A stretch of 64,000 bases of DNA from Paragordius varius (taxonomy: Eukaryota > Nematomorpha): assembly GCA_964247055.1 (NCBI GenBank), contig OZ176055.1:2976001-3040000 (forward strand), written 5' to 3'. A model generated the notes under the pieces. The model saw nothing but the letters and a program-made list of their open reading frames with translations, searched no databases and was not told the DNA's origin. A program made the position numbers and the translations under genes. Position 1 is the first letter of the stretch, and the number at the start of each line of letters is the position of its first letter. Shown piece after piece: positions 49,194-62,029 of this stretch.

Positions 49194-49467
49194 TGAAATA
49201 ATACGCACAAAACGTGAAAATATAAAGAATAATATTTTTTCAAAAAGACAACCATAGTTTTTTAATCTTGATTTATTTAAATATAACTAATTTTAAACTT
49301 TAATTATAGTATAGAAATATAAATTGGTTACACAATCAATTATGTTTTTTACGATTGTATTTATTGTTTTTTATAGGATAAAATAAGATTAAAAAAATAT
49401 GGTGGACTTTTGAATAAAAATGTTGTCTTTATATTTTTACATTTTCCGTATAATTTCAATTTTACTG
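49194..49467. mobile_element. Complete short inverted-repeat element, TA-flanked
   Basis: Left end CAGTAAAAATTGAAATAATA and inverted right end CAGTAAAATTGAAATTATAC. The arms match for about 85 bp, through AATATAAAG and the AGACAACCATAG / AGTCCACCATAT pair. TA flanks both ends. At 274 bp it is a mariner-type MITE, and it is the reference copy for arms found at 160-240 and elsewhere. Confidence 0.85.
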
Positions 49468-50079
49468 TACTTAACCCATTTTTGATGAATAATCAGGTTC
49501 GTTTCCTATTTAAACGGTGCTGAGAGGAACTACTTCCAAAAATATTCTCAAAAATTAATATTGGCTCCTGTTCTTCTATCTTAGCGATTCCTAAAGCGCA
49601 GTTTAAAAAAGGAAAGTGAATCAGACCCGAAGCACCCGGTTTTTGGCCCTAAGATGTATATGCCGTTTCCTATTTTATTGCTATTAGCATTCATAATTTT
49701 AAAAAGGCAGCCATATAAATTGCTTTAACTCAATATAAGTAGAATACAATTGCTTTTAACCACATAAATAGCTACAATAAACGCATTAACGGACATAGAA
49801 TATTATTTCAATCTATCAAAACGAATTTTTTTTAGAATTAAGTGTATCTTTGCATCTCGTTCTGGCTCCATATAATTTGAAAACAATAAACAGAAAAATA
49901 TTGTTCCATTATTTGGTCAATGTTTTCAATTACTTATAGGTAATTTAACCATAATAAAAGTGAAAACTGTAAAGATATTTAAATTGCAAAAAATGATTAT
50001 ATAACATTGTGGAACAATGACGAGCCAAAAAATAATGATCTATATATATACCAGGTGTAGGCAGTAGGGAATTAATCAT

Positions 50080-50275
50080 TAAAATCAAAATATTGTCCAT
50101 CGGCTTCTACCTCCTCCCCGCGTTGGGAAATGCCAGAAAAACTGATTTTTGCGAACCATTTGTCAAGCCAATTCCCCACATATTCGATATTATAGCAGCG
50201 TTGCTCTGCACACTATGCTCCATTGATGCAAATAAGAGTTAGATGGCATCAGGTCAGGAGATTGCTTGCCCGAAG
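50080..50275 (-). pseudogene. Mariner transposase relic, C-terminal end
   Basis: The minus strand reads SPDLMPSNSYLHQW, then, in another frame, YVGNWLDKWFAKIS and SQRGEEVEADGQYFDF before a stop. This is the order of the mariner C-terminus (SPDLAPSDYHLF, then WFAS, then the GQYF ending). The patch is G+C-richer than its flanks. The catalytic Asp residues are not found with confidence upstream, so only about 65 residues are claimed. Frame changes make it inactive. Confidence 0.6.
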
Positions 50276-51848
50276 ATTTCTCATCGAAGCGATTTTAAGG
50301 TGTCTTCATTGGTATCGCTGTGTTAGACAGATTATCATTTTTATGTAGCGAAATCTTACCAAATCTTATGGCCCATCCGGGTTTTCCCTCATGTTTTCTT
50401 CTAGTTAAACCGGTAATAAGTTAATAATATTTAAAAAATAAAAATATATTTGGAATTTTTCAATCCCTTTTTCTCGGGAAACGGAAGTCGATGGCATCCC
50501 TCTCTCTCGTCTTGGGTATGCCTGTGATAATGATATAAAAATGTTATTTGAGAAAAAGTGGATAATTTTTTTAAATTTAAATTTTAGAAAATTTTAAAAG
50601 AGCATACTTTTATTTTAACCTGGTGAAACGGCATACAAATATATTTTTTAGAAGATGGATGCCATATCAAAATCAAAATTTTAAAATATATAAAGAAATA
50701 TTTTTAAAATGAGCATTTAGTTCCAGGAAAAAAATTATTTAGCTGCTTATGCATTTTTTTAATAAAAAATTCCCACAAAAATAAAAATAATTTTAAATCA
50801 TTGGTCAGCCCTAAAATTAAAAGTACCATAAAAACCCAGATATAAGAATATAGATATTTTATAAATTATTTTTTTAATTTTTTTTACTTTTTTGTATTAT
50901 ATTTTGGGGTAGTTTCATACCCCAAAGCTAAAACCCTAAATAAACAGTGTTTTCAAGGTTGTTTTTAAATTTTGTTATTTCGATTTCAAAAATACTAAAA
51001 TCAGACTGCTTCAACATCAATAATTTTAAAATTTTCTGCTGAAATTCACAAGCTTTCTAAAGTTGATTATTGGAATTTCACTAATATACATAAATTTTTT
51101 ATTGTATAAGAAATTGAAAAAGGAAAAAAATGGCTAATAAAAATGAGATAAGAAAAATAATTTTTCAGATGCGTCTAAAAGGCTAAAGAATGTTTATTTT
51201 TAATTTTGGCCCAATATCATATTAACTTTTTAAGGTACTCGAATTTAAAATGGCTGTTAATTTTTTCAAATTTTTTTGAGGCATACTTTATGATGTTTGA
51301 AGCATGGTCGGCAAAACACTTTAAAATTTATAAAAACTTTATTCACTATTTATAACACATCGAAATTTTAATTAAAAGATTACCTTTGAAAATAAATTCG
51401 TGCCCTATAAATGCATTTTAACATTAACCTTGTTTTGCTTTATCTAGTTTATAATTTATTGGTTTTATGAAATTTTTAGCTCTCGTAGACAATAATTCCT
51501 GTGCTAATTTTGTCATTTGCTATCAAGTAACTACTACAACGGTGAGAATATTTTTAGAAAATCACGAGCCCCAAAGATAAAAGTTTCAAAATCTTATATA
51601 TTTTCTGAATATAGATATATTATGATATTTTTTAGGAATATGCCACGAATCTCGCTCTATATTTTCGAAGTAGGATGCTCATAGTTAAAACTCTGCTGTT
51701 GCTTGTGCATCTAAAAATCATTATATATGAATCAAATTTATTGGAAATATTCGTGTTAAATTTGGACAAATTTAGTTTTTTAACACTATATTTTATATTT
51801 TTTGTACGCGACAATTTGAGAGTTTCTTACCGCAGAACTTAAAATATT

Positions 51849-52860
51849 GGGTCGGGTGATAAAAAATTCGCACTTGACTCGTAAGCCAAGCGTGGCAAGT
51901 TGAGCAAGATTACTTAAGCCAGCAAGTGTACACTTTAAGATCGGTGATAAAAAAACTTAAGTCAAGTCTTTTGCTTATGAATGTAACAGTTTGCCACCCA
52001 ATTCGAATTTTATGGAAACTTTTTTGATCATTTTCAGCTAAAATTTATGAAATAAGGCACAAATAGATAAACAATAAATACAATATGCATTTATTGAAGT
52101 TTTTCAAACTCACTGGCACGTATCTTATTTAATATATAGACTGAATTGTGAGCCTGGTAATAATTTTATTGATGAAACCATCCGCCCTTAAAACACTTTC
52201 CATTATTTACCACGCTACTTTTGTTTGGAGTCCAGTTGCAAATATAATGGGAAGATGTTGATACAATATAACATAATTATTTTTAATCGATAATAAACAT
52301 TACATTCGAAATAAATTTATGATGAAATAAATTCTTTACATTGGTTAATAGTGAAGTTTTATTATAAACGAAGATTTGAAATTTTACAAGATTTATATTT
52401 AATTATTAATTTTAAGAAATTTTCAAGAATCCAATTTTTTTTTGCGGTCACGGAATTGATATATTTAGCATATTTTTTTATGCCATGTTTTACATATTAG
52501 CAGAGTTTTTCTATAAATTTATCCTCTTTTATATCCACCCAATGAATAGATTAATTAGCCAAATTTTTTAAAATTAACAACTTATAGCATTAACAAAGGT
52601 TTGAATTACATATAAAACCTAAATTTTATACATAAATAGTTTCCAAAATAATTTTATCCATATTTTTTAATCTGTCAAGTGTGCCCTACACCACTGCACT
52701 TTAAGTTTTACTTTATCATATGATTTTTTATCACCTCCTTATCAAGTTTTCTTGCTTGACTTAAGTCGTGTAATGTTAAATTTTTTTTATCACATGAAAG
52801 CAAGCCATGACTTGAAAAACTTGCAAGTCAAGTCAAAAATTTTTTTTTATCACCCGACCC
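51849..52860. mobile_element. GGGTCGGGTGATAAAAA-ended element G1
   Basis: Ends are GGGTCGGGTGATAAAAA and its inverse, TTTTTATCACCCGACCC. Just inside, CTTGACT and AAGTCAAG motifs recur several times on both sides and look like subterminal transposase-binding repeats. ATT flanks both ends in this copy and in G2 (53207-55351). It is 1012 bp without a transposase. It shares nearly its whole length with G2. Confidence 0.9.
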
Positions 52861-53206
52861 ATTATATGATAGGTGCAAACAGCTGGTATATATCAATAAA
52901 AGTCAAAAACTAGCTGGTAAATTGTAATTTGTAAGCTTTTTAAAGCTGATTATATTATTTAACTATAATATAAATTTATTTGCCTTATGCGATTTATTTT
53001 ATGACCTTTTGGGGTTGATTTACATAAACCATTTTATTTTTATACATTTTAATTAAACATTAGGCCAAATTTAAAAATATGCCTTGTTTACTTTTAAGCG
53101 CATGATACTAAATTTTTTAAAAATTAATTAAAAAAATCCTCCTTTCAAACTTTTGCAGCCTTTTTTTCCATATTTCTTTTTAAATCGCCAATACCACACA
53201 CTTATT
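52861..53206. repeat. Spacer with AACAGCTGGTA-type repeat
   Basis: Contains AACAGCTGGTATATATC and AAACTAGCTGGTAAATTG, then TAAGCTTTTTAAAGCTGATT, shared with about 48560-48620 and inverted near 55390-55450. It separates G1 from G2. Confidence 0.5.
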
Positions 53207-55351
53207 GGGTCGGGTGATAAAAAAGTCGCACTTGACTTGTAAGCCAAGCGTGACAAGTTGAGCAAGATTACTTAAGCCAGCAAGTGTACACTTGAAGATC
53301 GGTGATAAAAAAACACTTAAGTCAAGTCTTTTGCTTATGAATGTAACAGTTTTTTGCCACCCAATTCGAATTTTATGGAAACTTTTTTGATCATTTTCAA
53401 CCAAATTTTATGAAATAAGGCACAAAAAGATAAACAATTAATACAATATGCATTTATTGAAGTTTTTCAAACTCACTGGCATGTATCTTATTTAATATAT
53501 AGAGTTTTCTTAATTGTGAGCCTGGTAATAATTTTTAGATTGATGAAACCATTCGCCCTTAAAACACTTTCCATTATTTTACCACACTACTTTTGTTTGG
53601 AGTCCAGATATAATAATGAGATGTTGATACAATATAACATAATTATTTTTAATTGATTATAAACATTACATTCGAAATAAATTTATGATGAAATAAATTC
53701 TTTACATTGGTTAATAGTGAAGTTTTGCTTATAAACGAAGATTTAAAATTCTACAAGATTAATATTTAATTACACTGGACAACAAATTTTTCTGCCACTC
53801 GAGTTTTTTGAATTTTCTGATATTTAGTATCATTTTAACAGTATTTCTGAAATAAAAATTATAACTCGTTGGAAGAATTTTGTATAATTTGATTTTTTTG
53901 ATTATGCGCCCTCTTTATCAAAATTTTACTAAAAAATATTTTTCTATGAAAATATACAAGTAATGCCCATTTGTAATATATCATTCGAAAGAGTAATAAA
54001 AACTCTATAAAATTCATACTAATATGTATTACATCGACAGTTACTATTGGACACAAAGAGCGACAAACGCGCGAAGCGAGAGCATTTTTTTTAATTATTA
54101 TATTTTTAAACCTAATGGATGAAAATAGCTCAAACTTTGTTTAGATGGTGATGAATGTCCAAAAAAGATAACACAAAAAAGTTTTTTTGATTAAAACATT
54201 TTTTTATTGCTTTTATGTCACTCAAAACAGCCATTTTACATTTTTTTTGTTTTTTAAAAATTACCATCTCATCAATATTAATTTATTTTCTTTACAAGGC
54301 TGATAATTTCGAAATTTTAAAGATAAAAACAAAGTTTAAGGTATTTTTGATCTTTTATAGCCATTATGTAATAAATTTACAGTTATAACTATGCATTTTA
54401 GTATCCACTAGGTAAAATATTTATGATAATAATAATTTTTATTAAAAAAGCAAACCAAAAGCTTTTTCAAACATTTTTTTTAAATTAAATACTAATATAA
54501 CCCTAATAATTATATTAAAATAATTTATATGATTTTCAAATTAGTTTGTCTGAGAAAATTCTTGACTTATTTGGGGATTGAAAATTTCGACCATTTAAAT
54601 CCAAATAACTTTTACATCCGATTGATTTAAATGACTACCATTTAAAAGATGCAGTTTTTTGCGCTCTTTCGAATGATATAAAATACATGGCTTCATATCT
54701 AAAACTTTTTTTTTTCGAAATTTCGAGTTTAATGTTAAATCGGGGTCAAAAATTATCGATAAACTCTAATAAAAAAAAATTCTTTCATGCTAGATCAATT
54801 TTCTTTTCTATACTAATTGTGCACTTTAATGAATTAAATTTTAAATTTACAAGAATGGCAGTTAAAAAAAGTTAAAATTTGTTGTCTAGTGTTATTAATT
54901 TTAAGAAATTTTCGAGAATCCAATTTTTTTGCGGTCACGGAATTGATATTAGCATATTTTTATATGCCATGTTATTAAATATTAGCAGAGTTTTTCTATA
55001 AATTTATCCTCTTTTATATCCACCCAATGAATAAATTAATTAGCCAAAGTTTATAAAATTAACAACTTATAGCATTAACAAAGGTTTGAATTACATATAA
55101 AACCTAAATTTTATACAAATATAGTTTCCAAAATAATTTTATCCATATTTTTAAATCTGTCAAGTGTGCCCAACACCACACTTGCAAAATCTTTAAGTTT
55201 TACTTGATCATATGATTTTTTATCACCTCCTTATCAAGTTTTCTTGCTTGACCATAGTCGTGTAATGTTAAATTTTTTTATCACATGAAAGCAAGCCATG
55301 ACTTGAAAAACTTGCAAGTCAAGTCAAAAAAAATTTTTTATCACCCGACCC
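53207..55351. mobile_element. GGGTCGGGTGATAAAAA-ended element G2, carrying an insertion
   Basis: Same ends as G1 in the same orientation. Removing the nested element at 53773-54891 and its 3-bp duplication leaves about 1023 bp that align with G1 throughout, with few differences. The insertion point corresponds to TTAATTATTAATTTT in G1. Confidence 0.9.
53770..54894. mobile_element. CACTA-like non-autonomous element H nested in G2
   Basis: The element is 53773-54891 (1119 bp), with ends CACTGGACAACAAATTTT and, inverted, CACTAGACAACAAATTTT. TTA is duplicated at 53770-53772 and 54892-54894, as shown by comparison with the empty site in G1. CACT-type ends with a 3-bp duplication fit the CACTA (CMC) superfamily. 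A longer match pairs ATATCATTCGAAAGAG with CTCTTTCGAATGATAT inside. No transposase is present. Confidence 0.85.
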
Positions 55352-55639
55352 ATTATGTTAAAAAATATAAATAATTAACTTTGCAAAGCTTTCGAATCGC
55401 AATTTACCAGCAAGTTTTTGATATTTATTTTATCAGCTGTTCAATTCCATTTTCATATTAATTTAAGCTAAAAGCTAAAAAAGGATATTTTTAAATTTGG
55501 CCACATAAAAACATTATATTAATTCAAATTACAAATCGCACTTGATTTCAAAACTTCCCCAAAAAAGCAGAGTTTTAGGGCTGTTTATTTTTATATGGAA
55601 TTAATCCACCGGAGAGTATAAGATTCATGAATAAATATA

Positions 55640-56070
55640 TCGATTTCTTGGATACAACATATTCACTTGAGTATATCGATTTAAATTGGGGTCTGGTCCT
55701 ATGCGAGTTTTAAAACAAATTTAAAAAAAAATGAAACCAAACCATTGCAAAGGTTTGCACTTCTATAAAATTAATCCACCAAAATATAAAAAAAATAAAA
55801 TAAACATAACTTATTTTTGGTAAAAAAGTAAAAAAATACCCAATGTGACATGTGTCCAAAAATAATGCAAAGCAATCACTTCTTGGCTTATATCAGGGAT
55901 AGATATAAGTTTAATATAACTTTAATTTGAGCGTTAGTTTAAAAATCTGATATTATGCCAAAATGTTATAAAATATAAATGGCGTCGAAGTAGGTTGATA
56001 TAAAGCTATTTTAAAACTAAATTTTATTTGGATAATTTGGCTTATTTTTATATTTATTAATATAAAATCA
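55640..56070. repeat. Diverged, inverted copy of the TTAA-family repeat
   Basis: CTTGGATACAACATATTCACT and ATCGATTTAAATTGGGGT near 55655-55700 match the inverted right end of element C (37659-38248). ATGGCGTCGAAGTAGGTTGAT near 55980 matches its inverted interior. The copy is much more diverged than those at 22015 and 37659. Confidence 0.55.
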
Positions 56071-56429
56071 TTAATTAAATTGGAACCAACCACTAATTGG
56101 CAAATGATATTTTTATTTTACCTTTACATAAAATAAGAATTTTATTTAATTGATTTACGCAAGCTTTCAGCAAAAGTAGGAAAGAAATTGAAGAAGTGGT
56201 GGGTGAATGTTCATAACACAGCAATGAAAAATTGAATTTTTATTGATAGGGTAGAATTTATAAAGACCGTTTTGCATTTCATATCAACTGCCTACATCTA
56301 ATCTAACTAATAATCATAAAATCATGGACCTTATTACAAATTGTTTTTATTTATTGCATGAATTTTTTTTAATATTTATCATATGCAATATGATAATGAG
56401 CCCGGATTTTTACCCGCTGGATTTAACAT

Positions 56430-59400
56430 ATGCCAGACACCTTTCTCGCTGGATGGGAAATTATCCAAACTTTAGGTGAAGGAACGTTTGGCGAGTAATT
56501 TACATATTATTTTTAAGAGTGAAACTTATATATAATCAAGAGAAGAATGAGGCGGCAGCTGTGAAAATCATTGATGTTACGAAAATGAAAAAATGTGGGG
56601 AAGATATTCGCAAAGAAGTTTAAAAAAACATTTAATTTTAGATTTGTATCCATCGGATGGTGAAAGAACATGAATCAATCATACAATTTTTTGGCCATAA
56701 ATTAGATGAACCAAACGGGATACATTATATATTTTTGGAATATGCAGCAGGTGGAGAACTTTTTGACCGAATTGAGCCGGATTTCGGAACAGAATTACAT
56801 TTGGCTCAAAAATATTTTAGGCAACTTATTAAGGGTGTTGATTATTTGCATTCATTGGGAATAGCTCATCGTGACTTAAAACCAGAAAACATTTTACTAG
56901 ATCATAACGGTAATTTATAGTAATAGATAAAAAATTTAACTATTTACTCAAATATAAAATGTTTTATAAAATGAGGTTATAGAGTATACGCTTATTTTTA
57001 ACCAAATACATTTACTTAAGCGAGGGTCTCTAACCTTATGGCTTCTCTGGCGGCATTTATAACACAGAAAAATCAGAGGGCTGATAGGCATTAATGAATT
57101 TATTGATTTTCATACAAAATTAGAATATAAATTCAAAAAGATATCAATTTTACTAAAATGTTTGTGTATTTTCGTATTTAACTAGTAATTTTCCAAATTT
57201 TTTGAGGGCGCCTCACAATGTCTCAGAGAAACGTGTGTTCTGCACTCTTAGGCTATAATTGCCACATTTTTCTTATGAATATTCCTATAATCTGTATAGA
57301 TCATATCAAGATTGCCGATTTTGGTTTAGCCACAATGTTTCGGTACAAAGGCGTAGAGCGTGTCCTGGATAAACGATGTGGAACGAAACCTTATGCGGCC
57401 CCCGAAATTATGGGAACAGCCGAACATTGTCAATACAAAGCACAACCGGCTGATGTTTGGTCATGTGGGATTATATTAGTTGCCCTTTTAACTGGAGGTA
57501 AATGACATTTTTGGTTTTTTGAAAAAAACGGCTGTTTTTTTTGAAAAAAATGGTTACACTTTTTTACCAAACATTTTTAGCCCTATTATGTTGTCTCCTA
57601 AACGGGTTTTAATCTTTAAAATAGTGCTAGCTACAAATAGTTTTAAGCTCACAGTTTGAAATATTTTCCCTTTTGACGTTTTTAAGCCGGCATTTATTTC
57701 GATTTGTTTGATTGTAAACGATTGGATCAAGTTTTAGTGCAGGGGTGTTCAACACGCGGCCTTCCAAACTGCATCCCGCGAAAAATTTAAATGCAAATTA
57801 TACGAAAACTGAGCAAAATTATTTTCCTAAACAAATTATATAAATTAATCTTCCCAGATTTTGGCAATTAATTTATAATTGTTAAAAGAAGTAATTTTTA
57901 CAATCTTATGTTTGAAATCTAATAAAATATTTGTCAATGCTCATATTCGATCTAAAAATGCGGCACGCGAAGCTATTTGTGTTAGACACCCCTGTTTTTC
58001 ATTATTTAATTTTGCCATTAATATGATGGGTTTTTTTCAAAAAAACGGGATGGGTATAAAATGGTTTTATAAAATTAATTTAAATTTTGTCTTTTTTGTT
58101 ATCTGGTCATCAAATAGTTTAAATTTTTACAAATTTAAAATTAACCAAATTATCAATGTTAATATATGTTCCCTTAAATAAACTTATAAATGCGATTTTG
58201 AACACTTTTCTTCAGAAAAATTAGATAAATTTTTTAAGTTAAATATGTAAAAAATACAATTTTATTATCCTATCTATTAGTTTCGAAACGGATTTGTTCT
58301 CAATTCTTGTTATTAATATTATATTAAATAACATTAATGTCACATAGTTTTTTTAGTTGGTCGAAATCTAATGAAAAGATTAATTTTATTTTATTTGTAT
58401 TACAATTAGAATTACCATGGGATGAAGCATCCATGAGTTATCATGAGTATAAAAGTTGGTTTAATGGCGATTATATGCAATCACCTTGGAATAAAATTGG
58501 AAATTTGCCCTTATGTAAGTGTAAATTTTAAAAATTTTGTTCTTTTTGAGATTTTTTTCAATTTTTTCACTTTTTGATCAATTTTCGCTTTATTCACTAT
58601 AAATAATGGCAGATTGCTGGATTTATTATATTTTTATTTTTTGTAATGAAATTAAAATTAATGTTTAAAAACTTGTAATTTATATTATTTCGGAAAACCT
58701 TTATTTTCATTCTTAATAAGTAGTGTAATTTATTTTTATATTTAAATTTCCATTATTCAAGCATTAATCAAAAGAGTTTTGAACCATGACCCACATAAAC
58801 GATACACCCTTTCTGACATACGAAAACATCGATGGTACAAAAAGAATATCCCTATATCAGGTAACTTAAATATTATTTTTTAAATTTTTTTGAATTAAAC
58901 AAGTATCAAAAATTTAGATAAGAAAATTAATCAAATTACAAATCTCAATGATATGGTGGACAGTTATGGGGAGTAAGTTGTTAATATTTTAATTTTTTAT
59001 GATTATTATTAACATTAATTCGCGATAACTAAATTATATCGTGGTAATAAAAATGACCCATTTATATTTGCCATGTTTGAGATATTTGAATATCATAAAT
59101 ATTTAGGATAAAAAATTTTCATATTATATCTTATTTTGCTAATATACATAATCATAAAATATTTCATAACTAAAATTCCTTGTTTAAACTCTAATTTTTT
59201 TAAAATCATATTTCAGGTTAAAGTGCCTCAAAATATTTTTTCTTTCAATTCTTAAACTCTAGTTTCATGAATTATTCTCAACCCGCAAACACATTTATTC
59301 CGACTGAAGTCCAAACTCTATGCGAACCCCAAACCAATAATACCACTATAAAACGCTCCTCTTGTAAACGCAAATTAGACCATGATGAGTTAATGGAAGA

Positions 59401-59993
59401 AACTAGCAATGATAATTGCAATATTAAGGGTTTTTGTAAAATAAGTTGCTCTGATGGACTAAATACTTCTATCAAAGAGGAAATGCCCCTAAAATATAAC
59501 GATTTTTATAATCAAATGAATCATAATTGGTTTTCACAACCGGACACGACTGAGCGCTTATTACTTTGTAGTCAATCCTGTTCCCTAAGTCAAAATACAG
59601 GGGCCTTGTCACAAACTCAGGTAGAAAATCGAAATTATACGGATTTAATATTCATTTTTTTATAAATGCAACCATATTTTTCGATTCCTTTTTTTTCAAT
59701 TAAGCCAAATATTTGTTAATTATTTGGATTAATTTTTTCCCATATTTAACAAACAGCGTTAATTAATATGCTTATATAATAAATCAAGAATCTAAAATTA
59801 TGATATATATAAACTCTTTATTTTGGAAACCATACTATAAAATTTTATTACTTTACAGCTAAATCCACTCCATCGATTAGTCAAACGTATGACGCGTTTC
59901 ATTTCCAAGCTTTCAATGCAGGAAAGTTTGGAAGAATTGCATAAAGTGTTTGAAGATTTGCACTACCATGTCAAAGAAAATGCCCTAGGCGAG
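56430..59993 (+). CDS. CHEK1: Checkpoint kinase CHK1, nine exons (C-terminal end not secured)
   Basis: Nuclear Ser/Thr kinase activated by ATR that blocks CDC25 after DNA damage or stalled replication. Exons: 56430-56494, 56518-56617, 56642-56909, 57300-57497, 58410-58514, 58762-58860, 58918-58972, 59263-59620 and 59859-59993. Phases agree and give 461 codons without a stop. Kinase domain: TLGEGTFGE (glycine loop), [63 protein letters not shown] and ELPWDEA, which is CHK1-specific. The linker has an SQ/TQ cluster. Exon 9 ([14 protein letters not shown]) starts the KA1-type regulatory domain. About 55 residues should follow; a possible exon at 61216-61271 (NIRTFKKTAFLVNL) is in another phase and would need an exon between. 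Introns 1 and 2 are 23 and 24 nt. Confidence 0.95.
57740..57994. mobile_element. Short hAT derivative in CHK1 intron 4
   Basis: The left end CAGGGGTGTTCAACACGCGG and right end TTAGACACCCCTG are inverted repeats like those of the hAT at 28273. It is 255 bp, non-coding. The flanking 8-mers (TTTTAGTG and TTTTTCAT) agree only partly, so the insertion is old or the ends are slightly eroded. Confidence 0.75.
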
Positions 59994-62029
59994 GTTTTTA
60001 TCCAAATTATTCTTATTATAGTATAAGAAAATTATTTTTGTATTAAACCGGCCTTCAGTATGAATCAAATTAAGGTAATAAAGGGTGATAAAAAATGAAA
60101 TATTATATTTTATGTACTAAAATTTAAGTATGTATTTCAATTAAAATTTGGTATTCTGTCGGTCGAAAAACACTATCATATATATACACACACATTTACA
60201 AGGTTATTGTTTAAGTGATAATGTTGTTATGTTTCAAAACGAAATGAATGTTGTGATTGTTAAATTATTTATGAGACTCTCACATAAAAATTCGGTGTGT
60301 TCCATTTACGTATTTTTCATTATGTCAAAATAAAATATTTATACTGCTCATGCTGTGTATCAATTTATTCTAATGCTTTTTTCACTTTTATTTATCAATA
60401 TATTATAATCATTTTTGTTTGAAAATAGGATTAATGATTATCAAAATATCTTGTGTCCATTTTAGTGGCAAAAAAATCAAAATTTGCTATACATAAATGT
60501 TATTCTCTATACTACTATATATAATAATCTAAACATGATAGCTTGTAGTATCAACAATTGATAAACGAAAGAGTCCACTTGTGTTTATAGTCAAATGCCT
60601 CCTCATGAATCAATACGTCCTTGTTGATTTCCGTCTTAGTCGCGTAATTATTTTTATATTTCATTACATGAATTTTTTTCCAAAAAAATGGCAAAAAATT
60701 TTTTTTATTATTGTTTATGCCATATATTATAACATAGGGTGATGGATTGGAGTTCAAAAAACTGTACAGTAAATTAAAGAGCCGCCTTAGTCATTTAATC
60801 ATTATTTCGAATCAACCATGATTTTTTATTATGTATATGTTTACAGATTTTTACGCGTAACATTGATAGAAGAATTTTAATAAATTATTATTTTTTATCC
60901 TTTTATGTATTCTTTTTATCATATATTGAATTAATAATATATTTGAACTCATAAAATAGCCCAATTTTTAGTTTTTTATATCATTCAAGAGGCATCTTGA
61001 AAAACATGTTTGGATATATGAAATTTAAATCGGTGGGATATTTTAATGAATCAATCTCAGCTTAATAAGTTTTACCTGGGTATTATTTTATGATGTCATC
61101 TTGGTATAATGATAATCAGATTATAATAAAATCCCTCTTTGTGGTATATATTGGCTAAATTTTATGACTCTCAGAAAACGTTCTCTTATGAATTTGAATT
61201 TTATATTTATTATAGGTCTTTGAACATCCGAACATTTAAGAAAACAGCTTTCTTGGTCAATTTAATTAAAGGTAATAGCAATTTGCAATTGCGAAAGTAG
61301 TATAAATTTAATTTAACATTAAAGTAACACCATTACAATTCGATGTGAAATCTCTTGCTTGACTCTTTTAATTATCAAAAAGCATCTATTGATAACCGAA
61401 AATTCTTATTGAATATTAACCCAAGATACATCCCATTTTATACCTGCTTTTTTAAGTCGAGAACTTAGTCGATAGTTACTGTTTATTTGTGGTATTTTAT
61501 ATTTATTAAAGGTTAATATCCCCACTGTAATGCAAATTTTCCAAAAAAAATTGTATAAATTATTTTACAACCTAAAATATGGGAATATATAATATCTTAG
61601 CTTTTTAACTATATTATGTATCTTTTGAGAAAATTTATCATGAGTTTTAAAGTGACCTCGCCTTCTTTTCCCTTTCGCTTGCAACATATGATATTCCAAA
61701 TTTTGAGCTTTAGTAGAATGGTTTTTCCAAATAGGGAGCAATATTAGACATAGGCTTAATGGGTTCGATTTTTTTTCTAATATAAAGTTTATATTTTATA
61801 AAATGCTATAACTCAGCTGTCGGCCTTATTCAAAACTGTATGTGATCGTAAGAATATGATGGATGACCCTTATATTTTGATGAAGGGAAACTAACCATTC
61901 GATCCCGGTTTTTAGGAACCAGCCTGGTTCCACCTCCTAAAAAGGTGATTCACGTACTTTTTTTATAAAAATGGTTTATATTTTAAATCATCATTAAAAT
62001 TTTATTGAACCATATAAAAATAAAAAAGG
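59994..62029. other. Stretch after the last secured CHK1 exon
   Basis: Should contain the last CHK1 exon or exons if the gene is complete. The only candidate is 61216-61271, after a TTATTATAG acceptor and before a GGTAATAG donor. A hairpin, AGGAACCAGCCTGGTTCC, lies near 61913. No other gene is recognised. Confidence 0.4.

Noticed and set aside
61216-61271. Firm call of a CHK1 terminal exon
   Set aside because: Text NIRTFKKTAFLVNL is suggestive of the missing domain, but its phase does not match exon 9 and no linking exon was found.
61880-61940. tRNA-like GATCC and hairpin near 61900
   Set aside because: No A box, cloverleaf arms or anticodon arrangement could be drawn; only a simple hairpin remains.
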